Shown in pieces: positions 8,866 through 18,149 of a stretch of 64,000 bases of DNA (within the stretch, counting starts at the first letter, position 1; each line of letters begins with the position of its first letter). The notes below the pieces were generated by a model, which was not told where the DNA came from, did no database searches, and saw nothing but the letters and a program-made list of their open reading frames with translations. Both the position numbers and the translations under genes were made by a program. The DNA comes from Mesorhizobium hawassense (lineage in GTDB: Bacteria > Pseudomonadota > Alphaproteobacteria > Rhizobiales > Rhizobiaceae), in assembly GCF_003289945.1 (NCBI RefSeq), contig NZ_QMBP01000009.1:124001-188000 (forward strand), read 5' to 3'.

Positions 8866-10095
8866 TTAGAACTTGATCTTGATTCCGCCCGAGATCGCTG
8901 TGACCAGATCGTTGCCGAAGTCGTAGCTGGCATCAGCACCGATAATTTTGCCGTTCGGGCCAATCACCGTGCCGGAATGACCGCTGGTCATCACGCCGAT
9001 AACACCGGCCAAACGAACCTCGATGTTGGGCTGGGGTGTATAAGCGACGCCGCCGCCGACAGTCCAGGTATCGGTCTGTGAGCCGTAGCCATGCGAGGTA
9101 CCACGGTCCCAAGAGAGCTGGCCAGCAGCACTCCACTGATCGTTAAACTTGTGGCCGATGCCACCCGAGACGGTCCAGCTGTCACGATACATCAGGTCAA
9201 GCGAGGTTACCTCTGCCGGCGAGTTGCTGAAGCAAAGCGAGGTCGGAACGCCAACCGGGCAGATCGGCACGCTCTGCAACGTACTCCAGTTGACCCACTT
9301 GATCGAACCGAAGGCAAGCCAGCCGGGTGCTACGCCGGACTGCAATTTCAGTTCCACAACATCCGGCATGTGCTGCGTCGAACCGTAGATCGGGATCGTA
9401 CCCAGGCCAACATTCGTCAGGTCCAACGTGCCCGAGATGTTGTCGAGCTTGACCTTCGAATTGTAGACCAGGCTGGCGCGCAGCGCGATGTCCGGGATTT
9501 CATAGGCAATGCCGGCGCGCCAGCCCCAGCCATTGCTCGTCAGATCGACACGACCGGTACCCCCGAAGTTGGGCACGAGCGGTGAAACCAGGTCTTCCTT
9601 GAAACCGTAAACCTTCTGGTAGAAAACACCGCCGATAAAGCGGAGCTGCCCCTTGCCCGCATCCATCTTGTAGGAGCAGGTTGCTCCATAATTGTCGCTC
9701 TTGATGTCGGTTTCCATGTTGGAAAACGCACCATTCCAGACGCCGGGCGCGGTATGTGCGCCCCAAGGCTGCGAGTAATCGACCATGCAGTCGACGCCCG
9801 GGACAACCTGAGCTTTGACTCCGATACGCGGCACCCAATAATCCTCGGCTCCATCGGCAGAGGTGCCGAAGCCGAGGTCGGCGCCACCAGGACCGCGAGC
9901 GTTCTTGAATTTGCGATCCGGCATTACATAGGTCGCTTCGGCCTCTGTCGCGAACGGCGCCGGATCGAACAGCAGATCGATGTCGTAGCCGCCGCGCTCC
10001 AAGCCGCTAGCGTGTGCGGGATGCATCGCCGCGCCGAGCAAAGCGATCGAAAAGCAGCCTGCCCCCGCCAGAGCCTTGAGCCGCAAAATGTTCAT
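8866..10095 (-). CDS. OmpP1/FadL-family outer membrane protein
   Basis: A 409-residue protein with a signal peptide (about residues 1-30, ending PAHASG) and the alternating strand pattern of an outer-membrane beta-barrel, closing with the C-terminal aromatic residue Phe (GGIKIKF) needed for barrel assembly. Segments such as GWGWRAGIAYEIPDIALRASLVY, LQSGVAPGWLAFGSIKWVNWSTL and VSGGIGHKFNDQWSAAGQLSWDRG are typical of FadL-type transporters for long-chain fatty acids and other hydrophobic compounds. Substrate is not readable. It is a single-gene unit with its own terminator and a 12-base palindrome upstream. Confidence 0.85.
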   Translation of the reverse strand: MNILRLKALAGAGCFSIALLGAAMHPAHASGLERGGYDIDLLFDPAPFATEAEATYVMPDRKFKNARGPGGADLGFGTSADGAEDYWVPRIGVKAQVVPGVDCMVDYSQPWGAHTAPGVWNGAFSNMETDIKSDNYGATCSYKMDAGKGQLRFIGGVFYQKVYGFKEDLVSPLVPNFGGTGRVDLTSNGWGWRAGIAYEIPDIALRASLVYNSKVKLDNISGTLDLTNVGLGTIPIYGSTQHMPDVVELKLQSGVAPGWLAFGSIKWVNWSTLQSVPICPVGVPTSLCFSNSPAEVTSLDLMYRDSWTVSGGIGHKFNDQWSAAGQLSWDRGTSHGYGSQTDTWTVGGGVAYTPQPNIEVRLAGVIGVMTSGHSGTVIGPNGKIIGADASYDFGNDLVTAISGGIKIKF

Positions 10096-10455
10096 GGAAA
10101 TCCTCCCCGAAATACAAGTGGCTCAAGCTAGAACCAATTCGGGTTAACGACGCAACAACGTTTTCAAGAGCTGTACATGTACACCTTGACAGCCCGTAAT
10201 TTTGCCATGGTGATTGGCGCCGCGATTGCCGCCTAAATCGCGCCAACCGGCGTCAAGCGGCCGAAAAAATCCGGAAAACCCACCCAAAACCGGGCAAAAA
10301 CAGCCAATTTCGCAGCTGAAGGGCCCCGTTGTTACATTATGGCAACAATGGGGCGCAAACTTTCCGTTTACGTCAAAATTAACGCAGCGGCATGCCTGTT
10401 TTCGAGGCAGCTAACGCACGGGAAAGCGCCCTCCGACGAGGGGCGAATCTGCTGT
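10096..10455. other. Intergenic region between porin gene and valS
   Basis: About 360 bases with no convincing gene. It contains the leader and promoter region of the porin gene (minus strand), a perfect 12-base palindrome, and an A/C-rich stretch near 10260-10310. Reading frames here are short and have no recognisable content. Confidence 0.5.
10172..10183. promoter_or_regulatory. Palindrome TGTACATGTACA upstream of the porin gene
   Basis: A perfect 12-base dyad centred about 82 bases before the porin start codon. On the minus strand the sequence GTCAAGG lies just upstream. The position fits an operator for a dimeric regulator, but no regulator gene is adjacent and chance cannot be excluded. 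Confidence 0.35.
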
Positions 10456-13239
10456 TCAGCCGGCGTCGCGAACCCTGGTCAAAGCCACCGAAAGCTTCTC
10501 CTGCGCCTCGCGATATTCGGCGAGTTTCTCACGCTCGGCCTCGACCACTTCCTCCGGCGCGTTGGCGACGAACTTTTCGTTCGAGAGCTTCTTGTGCAGG
10601 CGGGCGATCTCTTCGGTGACCTTCGCCAGTTCCTTCTGCAGCCGCGCGGCCTCGGCCTGGAGGTCGATCAGACTGCCGAGCGGCAGGCTTATGGTCGCCT
10701 CGTTGAGCACGATCTGGGCCGAGCCCCTGGGAGGCGCGTCGACCAGCGCGATGTCGCCGACGCGCGCCAGCCGCTTGATCGCCTGGGCGTGACGCCCCAG
10801 CCTTTCATGCGTAAAGCTGTTGGCGCCGATCACCATAAGCGGCGCGATCGCGACCGGCGGCACGTTCATCTCCGACCGCACCGAGCGGATGCCCGAGACC
10901 AGGTCGACCAGCCAGTTGATGTCGGCGGCCGCCTCATCGTCCTCGAAGTCGGGCGACGGCCAGGCGGCATGGCAAAGCAGCGAGGAGCGCTCCTTGCCCT
11001 CGCCCGCGGTCTGCGCCCACAGCTCCTCGGTCATGAACGGCATCATCGGATGCAAGAGCTTGTAGATCTCATCGAGCACGAAAGCGACGCAGGCCCGGCT
11101 CTCGGCCTTGGCGGCCTCGTCCGTGCCCATGAACACCGGCTTCAACAACTCCAGGTACCAGTCGCAGAACAGGTTCCAGACGAAGCGGTAGGCAGCAGTC
11201 GCCGCCTCGTTGAACCGATAGGTGGTGATGCCCTCGGTGACCGCGCGTGCCGCCCGCGTAAGTTCCGTCAGGATCCAGCGGTTCACCGGCAGCTTGGCGT
11301 CGTTCAGCCAGAAGTCGTCGTTGCGCGCGACCTCGTTCATCTCGGCAAAACGCGTCGCGTTCCAGAGCTTGGTGCCGAAATTGCGGTAGCCGGCGATGCG
11401 CGCCGGATCGAGCTTCACATCGCGGCCCTGCGCTGCCATCACGGTCAGCGTGAAGCGCAGCGCATCGGCGCCATATTCGTCGATCAGGTCGAGCGGATCG
11501 ATGACGTTGCCTTTCGACTTCGACATCTTCTGCCCATTCTTGTCGCGCACCAGAGCGTGCACATAGACGGTGTGGAACGGCTCCTCATCCATGAAGTGCA
11601 GGCCCATCATCATCATGCGGGCGACCCAGAAGAAAATGATGTCGAAACCGGTCACCAGCACGTCGGTCTGGTAATAGGTCTTGAGCTCCGGCGTCCGGTC
11701 GGGCCACCCGAGCGTCGAGAACGGCCACAGCGCCGACGAGAACCAGGTGTCGAGCACATCCTCGTCGCGGGTGAGGATCTCCCCCGGCTTGAAGTTTTCG
11801 AGCTTGTCCTCGACCCAGGCCTTCCACGGCCCTTCCAGCGCCAGGTAGTATTCGATGGCCGCGGCAAGCGCCTCTTCCTCGGTCTTTTCGACAAAGACCC
11901 GCCCGTCCGGCCCGTACCAGGCCGGGATCTGGTGCCCCCACCAGAGCTGGCGCGAGATGCACCAGGGCTGAATATTCTCCATCCAGTCGAAATAGGTCTT
12001 TTCCCAATTCTTCGGCACGAAGTTGGTACGGCCCTCGCGCACCGAGGCGATCGCCGGCTTGGCGAGCTCGGCGGCGTTCGCATACCACTGCTCGGTCAGG
12101 AACGGTTCGATCGGCACGCCGCCGCGGTCGCCATGCGGCACGGTGTGCCGGTGCGCCTCGATCTTGTCGAGGAATCCGCCGGCTTCCATCAGCTCGACGA
12201 TCTTCTTGCGCGCCGCGAAACGATCGAGCCCGTCGAGCTCGTCCCACACGGCCTGGCGCTCCGGCGTGACCTCGAGACCCGCGAGGAAATCCTCGTTGTC
12301 CTTGAGCTTGATGGCGGCTTCGACCGTCAGGATGTTGATGGCCGGCAATTTGTGGCGCTTGCCGACCTCGAAGTCGTTGAAGTCATGCGCCGGCGTGATC
12401 TTGACCGCGCCGGAGCCTTTTTCCGGGTCGGAGTATTCATCCGCCACGATCGGTATCTTGCGGCCGACGATCGGCAGCACGACGTTGCGGCCGACCAAGT
12501 CGGTGAAGCGCTCATCGTCCGGATGCACGGCCACGGCCGTGTCGCCGAGCATCGTCTCGGGACGCGTCGTCGCGACCGTGATGAAGGTCTTCGGGTTCTG
12601 CGGATCGAACGTCTCGCCTTCGATCGGATAGCGGACGTGCCAGAGATTGCCGTTGACCTCGTGCTGCTCGACCTCGAGGTCGGAAATGGCGGTCAGCAGC
12701 TTCGGGTCCCAGTTCACAAGGCGCTTGTCCTTGTAGATGAGCCCTTCCTTGTGGAGCGTGACGAAGACTTCCAGCACGGCCTTGGACAGGCCCTCGTCCA
12801 TGGTGAAACGTTCGCGCGACCAGTCGGCCGAAGCGCCGAGCCGCTTCAGCTGGTTGAAGATCGCTCCGCCGGATTCGGCCTTCCACTCCCAGACCTTCTC
12901 GATGAACTCTTCACGCGTCAGATCGCGGCGATGGATCTGCTTTTCCATGAGCTGGCGCTCGACCACCATCTGCGTGGCGATGCCGGCGTGATCCATGCCG
13001 GGCTGCCAGAGCACATTCTTGCCGCGCATGCGCTCGAAGCGCACGAGGATGTCCTGCAGCGTGTTGTTGAGCGCGTGCCCCATATGCAGCGAGCCGGTGA
13101 CGTTCGGCGGCGGGATGACGATGGTGAAGGCTTCCGCCCCCTCCTCCGCGCCGGCGCCGGCCCGGAAGGCGTCGGCCTCTTCCCAGATTTTGGCGATCTT
13201 CGGCTCGACGGTTTTGGCGTCGTAGGTCTTTTCAAGCAT
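10456..13239 (-). CDS. valS: Valyl-tRNA synthetase
   Basis: Class I synthetase charging tRNA-Val, 927 residues from this ATG. The first signature is PPNVTGSLHMGH (HMGH at residues 52-55) and the second is KMSKSKGNVIDP. The editing domain lies between them, and the C-terminus carries the valine-specific coiled-coil arm (from about LIDLQAEAARLQKELAKV to the end). I start at MLEKTYDAKTVEPK because that matches other ValRS; an in-frame extension upstream has no similarity. A shadow frame of nearly the same length on the other strand is an artefact of GC-rich codon use. Confidence 0.97.
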   Translation of the reverse strand: MLEKTYDAKTVEPKIAKIWEEADAFRAGAGAEEGAEAFTIVIPPPNVTGSLHMGHALNNTLQDILVRFERMRGKNVLWQPGMDHAGIATQMVVERQLMEKQIHRRDLTREEFIEKVWEWKAESGGAIFNQLKRLGASADWSRERFTMDEGLSKAVLEVFVTLHKEGLIYKDKRLVNWDPKLLTAISDLEVEQHEVNGNLWHVRYPIEGETFDPQNPKTFITVATTRPETMLGDTAVAVHPDDERFTDLVGRNVVLPIVGRKIPIVADEYSDPEKGSGAVKITPAHDFNDFEVGKRHKLPAINILTVEAAIKLKDNEDFLAGLEVTPERQAVWDELDGLDRFAARKKIVELMEAGGFLDKIEAHRHTVPHGDRGGVPIEPFLTEQWYANAAELAKPAIASVREGRTNFVPKNWEKTYFDWMENIQPWCISRQLWWGHQIPAWYGPDGRVFVEKTEEEALAAAIEYYLALEGPWKAWVEDKLENFKPGEILTRDEDVLDTWFSSALWPFSTLGWPDRTPELKTYYQTDVLVTGFDIIFFWVARMMMMGLHFMDEEPFHTVYVHALVRDKNGQKMSKSKGNVIDPLDLIDEYGADALRFTLTVMAAQGRDVKLDPARIAGYRNFGTKLWNATRFAEMNEVARNDDFWLNDAKLPVNRWILTELTRAARAVTEGITTYRFNEAATAAYRFVWNLFCDWYLELLKPVFMGTDEAAKAESRACVAFVLDEIYKLLHPMMPFMTEELWAQTAGEGKERSSLLCHAAWPSPDFEDDEAAADINWLVDLVSGIRSVRSEMNVPPVAIAPLMVIGANSFTHERLGRHAQAIKRLARVGDIALVDAPPRGSAQIVLNEATISLPLGSLIDLQAEAARLQKELAKVTEEIARLHKKLSNEKFVANAPEEVVEAEREKLAEYREAQEKLSVALTRVRDAG

Positions 13240-13400
13240 GGAGGAAGTCCGGACTGTCGGGAACAAGCGTCGGTGTAAATCGGAAGGTCTTGGCCGAGTC
13301 AACCGCGAGAGCAGCGATCGTCCTTACAGATAGGCCTGCCGCGACCAGCGGCAATCCCGCCCGGTTCGGCTAACGCCACGCTCGACAAAAGCCCCAAAAC

Positions 13401-13428
13401 AAAAGCACCGCCCGAAGGCGGCGCTTTT
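13401..13428 (-). terminator. Rho-independent terminator behind popZ
   Basis: Stem AAAAGC..CCGCC paired with GGCGG..GCTTTT around a CGAA loop, 24-51 bases after the popZ stop codon; the A/T ends make it work in either direction. It separates popZ from valS. Confidence 0.7.
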
Positions 13429-13451
13429 CAGTCTCATGGTCCGGCGACTCA

Positions 13452-14267
13452 CTACGCGCCGCGCGCCACGCGCTCGATTTCCTCGCGCACCAGCCTTTCG
13501 ACTAGCGTCGGCAGGTTGTTGTCGAGCCAATCCTGCAGCATCGGCCGCAGCATCTCCTCGGCCATCTCGTCGAAACTCTTCTTGCCGCGGCTGGCAAAAG
13601 CGTCGGTGAGTTCGCCGAAAGCCGCCGCAACCTGCCTGCCCGTATGCTCGGAAAGGATCGCGGGCCGGGCCGCTTGAGGTTCGGGACTATGGCGGGCGCT
13701 GTCCTGCACGGGCGCTACGACCGCCGGCTCGTCCTGCTCGATCTCGACCTTCGCGATCTCGACCCGGGGCGCGGCTTCGGGAGCCCGGACTGTCGGCTTC
13801 GCGGTGACCGTGCCGCCGCCGGCCGCCGCGATTTCCCGTCGCCAATCGGCGACGATGGTCTCGGCGGTCTGCGGGACATTTGCCAAGGCGGGCTTGCTCG
13901 CCGCCGGCGCGCTCGGCTCGACCAAACTCCTGGCGCTGGCCTCCGCCGGGGCCGCCGGCGCTGCCTTGGCCGGCTCGGGCCGCGCGAGCACCGGATCGGC
14001 GGCTGCAAGCTGGGCCTGGACTTCCGCCAGCGTCACCGGCTTGCGAGGGCCGGCATCGGCATGCAATTCGGAACGAAAGGTGTCGACCTCGACATTTGGC
14101 ACGGCAGCGGCGGGCACATTCACCGCGGCCGGCTCCAGGTCCTGGCGCAGCTCACCGGCCTCGGCCGGTTGCTTGCGACCGGTGTCGCTGTCCTCGATGA
14201 TCCTCCGGATGGAAGCCAGTATCTCTTCCATGGAAGGTTCGCGCTGCGCGCTGCTTGCCGTCGCCAT
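13452..14267 (-). CDS. popZ: DUF2497 / cell-pole organising protein PopZ family
   Basis: A 271-residue protein with the PopZ plan: a conserved N-terminal helix EPSMEEILASIRRIIEDS, a long acidic Pro/Ala-rich disordered middle, and a conserved C-terminal helical block ending MLRPMLQDWLDNNLPTLVERLVREEIERVARG. PopZ self-assembles at cell poles and anchors the chromosome partition complex and signalling proteins in alphaproteobacteria; in rhizobia it marks the growing pole. The function here is inferred from family. I use ATG 14267; a GTG two codons upstream is possible. It precedes valS in the same direction. Confidence 0.88.
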   Translation of the reverse strand: MATASSAQREPSMEEILASIRRIIEDSDTGRKQPAEAGELRQDLEPAAVNVPAAAVPNVEVDTFRSELHADAGPRKPVTLAEVQAQLAAADPVLARPEPAKAAPAAPAEASARSLVEPSAPAASKPALANVPQTAETIVADWRREIAAAGGGTVTAKPTVRAPEAAPRVEIAKVEIEQDEPAVVAPVQDSARHSPEPQAARPAILSEHTGRQVAAAFGELTDAFASRGKKSFDEMAEEMLRPMLQDWLDNNLPTLVERLVREEIERVARGA

Positions 14268-14433
14268 CGTCACATCCGCCGCCCTTGTGACCAGTTCAAG
14301 AATTCCGTGGCCGGAATTCGAATCAATGCCGACAGCGTAACCGACCGATCGTCATGAGAGAATCCCCATTCTGGGGACTTGTTGGATTTCAACAGATTAG
14401 GCGGGTCGCGGTCTGACAAGCCACCCGAAAAGA

Positions 14434-14468
14434 CAAACGCCGCGCATCCATCGGACGCGCGGCGTTTG
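14434..14468 (-). terminator. Rho-independent terminator behind tolC
   Basis: A perfect 12-base stem, CAAACGCCGCGC with GCGCGGCGTTTG, around an 11-base loop, about 20 bases after the tolC stop. On the minus strand it is followed by TCTTTT. Confidence 0.8.
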
Positions 14469-14488
14469 CCGAAAGCCAGTATCGGAAA

Positions 14489-15871
14489 TCAGCGCCCGTC
14501 AGGCGTGCGCAGGCCGGTCCACTTGTCCTTGACGGCGTTGTAATGCTCTTCCGGCTTGTACTTGGTGACCGGCAGGCCCAGCCGATCGACCGACAGCCGG
14601 CCCATCGCCGACAGGATGGCGTAGCTCGCCACCACCACATCGCGCTCGGAACTGGCCTGGTTGATCTTGGCGGTGATGACCGCGTTCTGCGCGTTCAACA
14701 CGTCCAGCGTGGTGCGCTGGCCGACATTGCGTTCCTCGATGACGCCGTTGAGCGCCAGCTGCGCGGCGTCGATGACCTGCCTGTTGGCATCGACGCTTTC
14801 GCGCGCGGCGACATATTGCGTCCAGGCCGAGACGACGGCCTGGCGCACCTGGTCGCGGCTGACGTCGACCTGGATGCGCGCCTCGCCGAGCGATTCCTTG
14901 TTCTGCCGCACCAGGGCTTCAGTCCGCCCGCCCGAATAGATCGGAATGGTCAGCGTGGCGCCGATATTGGCTGAGGTCGACGAGCCGTTGGGGCTACTGA
15001 GCGAACCAGGAACCTGGTGGCTGTAATCGTCCGAAATGCCGGCGGAAGCCGTCAGTTGCGGCAGCAGCGCGCCTTCCGTGGATTTCACCGAAAACGCCGC
15101 CGCGTCGACGAGATGCTGGGTCGACAGGATGGCCGGATGCTCGGCCGAGGCCACGGCCAGGGCGGAATCGAGGTTCCCCGGCAGCAGCTTGCCCAGCGGC
15201 GATGCCCCCTTGAGATTGCCCGGCTCGTCGCCGACGATCTGGTGATAGGTGGCGGCGCTAGCCAGCGCCGTCGCCCGGGCAGCGCTCAACTGCGCCACGG
15301 CGGTGGCGCGCGAGGCATCGGCCTGGGCGACGTCTGTGCGGGTGCCTTCGCCGACCTCGAAGCGCGAGCGGGCGGCGCGCGCCTGCTCGGTCAGGAATTG
15401 CAGGTTCTGCTGGGTCAGCGCCGCGACCTGACGGTCGCGAATCACGTCCATATAGGCGCTTGCCGCGTTGAACAGGATGTTTTCTTCGGTGTTGCGCAGG
15501 CTTTCGACCGAGGCCTTCACCTGCGCCTCGGCGGCGGCGACATTGTTCTTGGTCTGAAACCCGTCGAACAGCGTCTGGTTGATGACGATCCCGAAGCTGC
15601 CCGTCGTCAATCTCCTGCTGGTGCCGAATCCATGCGTATTGGTGTAGTCGATGGCGGCGGAACCGTTGACGGTCGGGCGCCAGCCCGACTTGGCGATGGC
15701 GACGCCTTCATCGGTGACGCGCACGCCGGCGCGAGCGGCGTTGAGCTGTGAATTGTACTGGTAGGCTTTGGCGAGGGCGCCCGTTATGGTTTCGGCGGAG
15801 GCGGCCAGCGGCGACAGCGCCGTGGCCGAAACGAGAATAGCGGCTAAAACTCTTTTGCGTACGGACGGCAC
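14489..15871 (-). CDS. tolC: TolC-family outer membrane efflux protein
   Basis: Outer-membrane channel-tunnel protein for type I secretion and RND efflux, 460 residues. It begins with a signal peptide (VRKRVLAAILVSATALSPLAASAETITGALAKAYQ in outline), and shows two OEP repeats with the long helical segments typical of TolC, for example SVESLRNTEENILFNAASAYMDV and EERNVGQRTTLDVLNAQN, the latter a TolC hallmark. I start at GTG 15871: GAGGGA lies six bases upstream and the signal peptide begins directly; a longer frame upstream lacks similarity. It follows a PCMT-family gene, an arrangement common in alphaproteobacteria. Confidence 0.93.
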   Translation of the reverse strand: MPSVRKRVLAAILVSATALSPLAASAETITGALAKAYQYNSQLNAARAGVRVTDEGVAIAKSGWRPTVNGSAAIDYTNTHGFGTSRRLTTGSFGIVINQTLFDGFQTKNNVAAAEAQVKASVESLRNTEENILFNAASAYMDVIRDRQVAALTQQNLQFLTEQARAARSRFEVGEGTRTDVAQADASRATAVAQLSAARATALASAATYHQIVGDEPGNLKGASPLGKLLPGNLDSALAVASAEHPAILSTQHLVDAAAFSVKSTEGALLPQLTASAGISDDYSHQVPGSLSSPNGSSTSANIGATLTIPIYSGGRTEALVRQNKESLGEARIQVDVSRDQVRQAVVSAWTQYVAARESVDANRQVIDAAQLALNGVIEERNVGQRTTLDVLNAQNAVITAKINQASSERDVVVASYAILSAMGRLSVDRLGLPVTKYKPEEHYNAVKDKWTGLRTPDGR

Positions 15872-16056
15872 GTTATTTCCCTCATTCGTTTCATGGGAAC
15901 CACGCCACGACGGCCTACCCCCTATGGATCGGCCGGCGCCGCGTCGTTTATCGTTCCCCCGCTGACAGCCTCCCGATAACTCACGGTTAACCAAATCAGC
16001 AACGATTGTCAGGCGCAAGCGATCATGCCAGCGCCTTCGCCGCAAGGCAAAAACGC

Positions 16057-16731
16057 TCAGAATTCAAATGCGTGAGCACGTTCGAAGCCCGGTAGTGGCT
16101 TAATTGCCGCATTAAAGGCCCGTCTTCCGGTTACAACCCCCCCTGCCTTGAAAAACAGGCGGGCCACGCCAGAGTTGCCGCGTCCTTCGACTGCAACCAG
16201 GCGTCCTTCTTCCGCGAGTTGGTCGAGCAGCGCCGTCGGCACTTCCTCGACGCTGCCGCCGATGAAGATGACGTTGTAAGGCCCCTTGGCGGCCTGCCCC
16301 TGCTGCAGCGGCCCGGCCAGCACCGTGACGTTCTGACAGCCGAGGCCGGAAAGCGTGGATTTTGCGGCTTCCGCCAGCGCCGGATCGCTCTCCAGCGCCA
16401 CGACGGAACGCGCGAGCCGGGACAGCAATGCGGCGGAATAACCGGTGCCGCAACCGACATCGAGCACCGAATCGCCGGCGTCGATCTCGGCCAGTTGCAG
16501 AAGCTTGGCGAGCGGCGACGGCTCCATCAGGTAGCGCGCGCCGCCGCCATTGGCGCCGTCCGAGATACGAATGTCTTCGTCGATATAGGCCAGATCCTGC
16601 TGCCCGGCGCCGACAAAGGCCTCGCGCGGCACGGAAAGCATCGCTTCGATGAGCGGCGCGCTGGTGACGTCGGTGGTGCGGACCTGGCCGTCGACCATCT
16701 TCACGCGGCGTTCGGAGAAATCAGCGCTCAT
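16057..16731 (-). CDS. Protein-L-isoaspartate O-methyltransferase family protein
   Basis: A 224-residue SAM-dependent methyltransferase of the PCMT family. The SAM-binding motif I is VLDVGCGTGYSAALLSRLA, followed by the acidic VALESDP motif; the N-terminal MVDGQVRTTDV and PREAFV segments are those of the alphaproteobacterial PCMT subgroup found before tolC. Classical PCMT repairs isoaspartyl residues; this subgroup is short in the C-terminal part, so repair activity is not certain. Same strand as tolC, about 185 bases upstream. Confidence 0.85.
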   Translation of the reverse strand: MSADFSERRVKMVDGQVRTTDVTSAPLIEAMLSVPREAFVGAGQQDLAYIDEDIRISDGANGGGARYLMEPSPLAKLLQLAEIDAGDSVLDVGCGTGYSAALLSRLARSVVALESDPALAEAAKSTLSGLGCQNVTVLAGPLQQGQAAKGPYNVIFIGGSVEEVPTALLDQLAEEGRLVAVEGRGNSGVARLFFKAGGVVTGRRAFNAAIKPLPGFERAHAFEF

Positions 16732-16821
16732 GTCCCAACAATCCGCTCCCCGCGCCAGACGCGCGGCTCAATTCGAATGGAACCCCGCCCCGGCGCGGTT
16801 GCGCTGGAGCCCGCAAGCATC

Positions 16822-16895
16822 TGGAGGCCTCGCCCGGAATCGAACCGGGGTGCAAGGATTTGCAGTCCTCTGCGTAACCACTCCGCCACGAGGCC
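16822..16895 (-). tRNA. tRNA-Cys (anticodon GCA)
   Basis: 74 bases including encoded CCA. The acceptor stem pairs GGCCTCG with CGAGGCC; the anticodon loop reads CTGCAAA between AGGA and TCCT, giving anticodon GCA; the T loop GGTTCGATTCC is present. Confidence 0.97.
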
Positions 16896-17070
16896 TCGCA
16901 ATGCTCCCGGCGTTCCGAGCGAACTCATTATGTTGGCGCTCAAAGGTCGTCAAGCGCTGGCGCGTCATTCCCGGCGCTTTCGCTTGCGGTGGCGAAAGTG
17001 GTGATTACCAATCGGTTGTGACGGGTCGGGGATTAACTCTCGCGGGGGCGCCAGCCGGCTACGGCAGACC

Positions 17071-17331
17071 TCAGTCGGGTCGCCGCCGGCGTTCCCACCA
17101 GACGACGAATCGCCGCCGATGGCGCCGCACCATCGCGAATTCGTAGGACAGCACCAGCAGGCCGAGCGGAATCATCCAGAAACCGAGAATCGGCAGAAAG
17201 CCCAGAATCCCGCCAATGGTGAGCAGCACGCCGATCGCGATCCGCAAGGCGCGCGACCGCGGCATGGCGAATTCGCGGCCGAAGATCGAAATCTTGCGCG
17301 CCGGGGCGCTGTCGTCGTCCGCTGCAGTCAT
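17071..17331 (-). CDS. Small two-helix membrane protein
   Basis: An 86-residue protein with two adjacent hydrophobic segments (about IAIGVLLTIGGILGFLPILG and WMIPLGLLVLSYEF) joined by a Phe-Leu-Pro turn, and a strongly basic C-terminal tail (RRHRRRFVVWWERRRRPD). The pattern resembles the small PGPGW-type putative transmembrane proteins; that is a resemblance only. I choose ATG 17331, with GGAAAGGAAC upstream, over a TTG two codons earlier. Function unknown; presumably in the inner membrane. Confidence 0.65.
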   Translation of the reverse strand: MTAADDDSAPARKISIFGREFAMPRSRALRIAIGVLLTIGGILGFLPILGFWMIPLGLLVLSYEFAMVRRHRRRFVVWWERRRRPD

Positions 17332-17551
17332 GCGCAAATCCGTTCCTTTCCCCGCGATCGGGCCCCCGAGAGACTAAAGCGATGCCGCCTCCCCTCGTTC
17401 CCGACCGGATGACAGACGGCTGATATGAGAACGCCGCCAGCAAATTGCTACAAATTGCCGCCCGAAAAACTCCGGAGAAATGTGAAATGCTTCGTTTACA
17501 AAGCCCAAACGGTTTTGCTATAGCCACCGCCACTCACATGAGAGCACCTGT

Positions 17552-17626
17552 TCCCCGGTAGCTCAGTGGTAGAGCAACCGGCTGTTAACCGGTTGGTCGC
17601 TGGTTCGAATCCGGCCCGGGGAGCCA
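17552..17626 (+). tRNA. tRNA-Asn (anticodon GTT)
   Basis: 75 bases including CCA. Acceptor stem TCCCCGG with CCGGGGA, D arm TAGCTCAGTGGTAGAGCA, anticodon loop CTGTTAA within ACCGG/CCGGT, T loop GGTTCGAATCC. It borders the gene-poor stretch to its right. Confidence 0.97.
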
Positions 17627-17885
17627 ACAATTCCAAGCACTTACCCAACCTGTAAAATCGCTGATTTTGGCGATAGGTACGGTATAGGTACGCAACTCGA
17701 CTTCGCTTAGCGCACGAAGGGAGTTCGTTGTCATGGAATACGTTTTTGATGATCTGATCGCCTGCATCAGACCCGGCCGAGATGGAATTGGCTTCTCTGG
17801 CCATCGGGGTGGCAATCGGTCTCGGCATTGGCCTAGCCGTCGCTGGATAAAGACAAGGAAGGTCCCGGGAGCAGAAGCCGGCCGG
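17627..17885. other. Gene-poor stretch after tRNA-Asn
   Basis: No convincing gene. The only candidate is a 22-residue hydrophobic ORF listed separately. I looked for a second copy of the tRNA 3' end further right and did not see one. Confidence 0.4.
17782..17850 (+). CDS. Possible 22-residue hydrophobic small protein
   Basis: An ATG-started ORF translating to a single hydrophobic helix with alternating Gly/Ala/Ile/Leu (MELASLAIGVAIGLGIGLAV is its first 20 residues). Such tiny single-span proteins exist in bacteria, but I see no ribosome-binding site, so this is only a candidate. Confidence 0.22.
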   Translation: MELASLAIGVAIGLGIGLAVAG

Positions 17886-18149
17886 TCAATAGCCAGTTCG
17901 GATCCACGGATCGGTGTCGTATCCTAAGCGATGGTCCAGAAAGTTCGCGGCCTGATTTGACGGTCGCGGAACTACGGCGGTGCCTGTCGATTTGCAATCC
18001 AGTTTCAGGGTCGTCTTGTTGCTAGCCTTAGGATGCGCTGCAGAACACGAGGTTGCGGCCTGAGCGGTGGCAACCTTTTTCTTCTCCTTCGCTACGGCTG
18101 CTCCGGTGGCGGCCAATACCATTGCTATGCCAAAGATAACGAGTTTCAT
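17886..18149 (-). CDS. Small secreted protein, 87 residues
   Basis: Starts at ATG 18149, supported by GGTGAGGG directly upstream; a longer in-frame start lacks this. Residues 1-18 form a signal peptide (MKLVIFGIAMVLAATGAA). The mature protein is lysine-rich at first, has two cysteines (TSCSAAHP and KLDCKSTG) and ends RLGYDTDPWIRTGY. I do not recognise the family. It stands alone on the minus strand in the gene-poor segment right of the tRNA-Asn. Confidence 0.6.
   Translation of the reverse strand: MKLVIFGIAMVLAATGAAVAKEKKKVATAQAATSCSAAHPKASNKTTLKLDCKSTGTAVVPRPSNQAANFLDHRLGYDTDPWIRTGY

Noticed and set aside
10339..13278. Very long plus-strand frame opposite valS
   Set aside because: It mirrors valS codon for codon, has arginine- and histidine-rich antisense composition and no domain; it results from GC-rich third positions.
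17552..17626. tRNA-Asn as proven attachment site of an island
   Set aside because: No repeat of its 3' end and no integrase gene could be found in the window.
17733..17927. Plus-strand 64-residue frame after tRNA-Asn
   Set aside because: Ends opposite a better supported secreted-protein gene and has no recognisable content.
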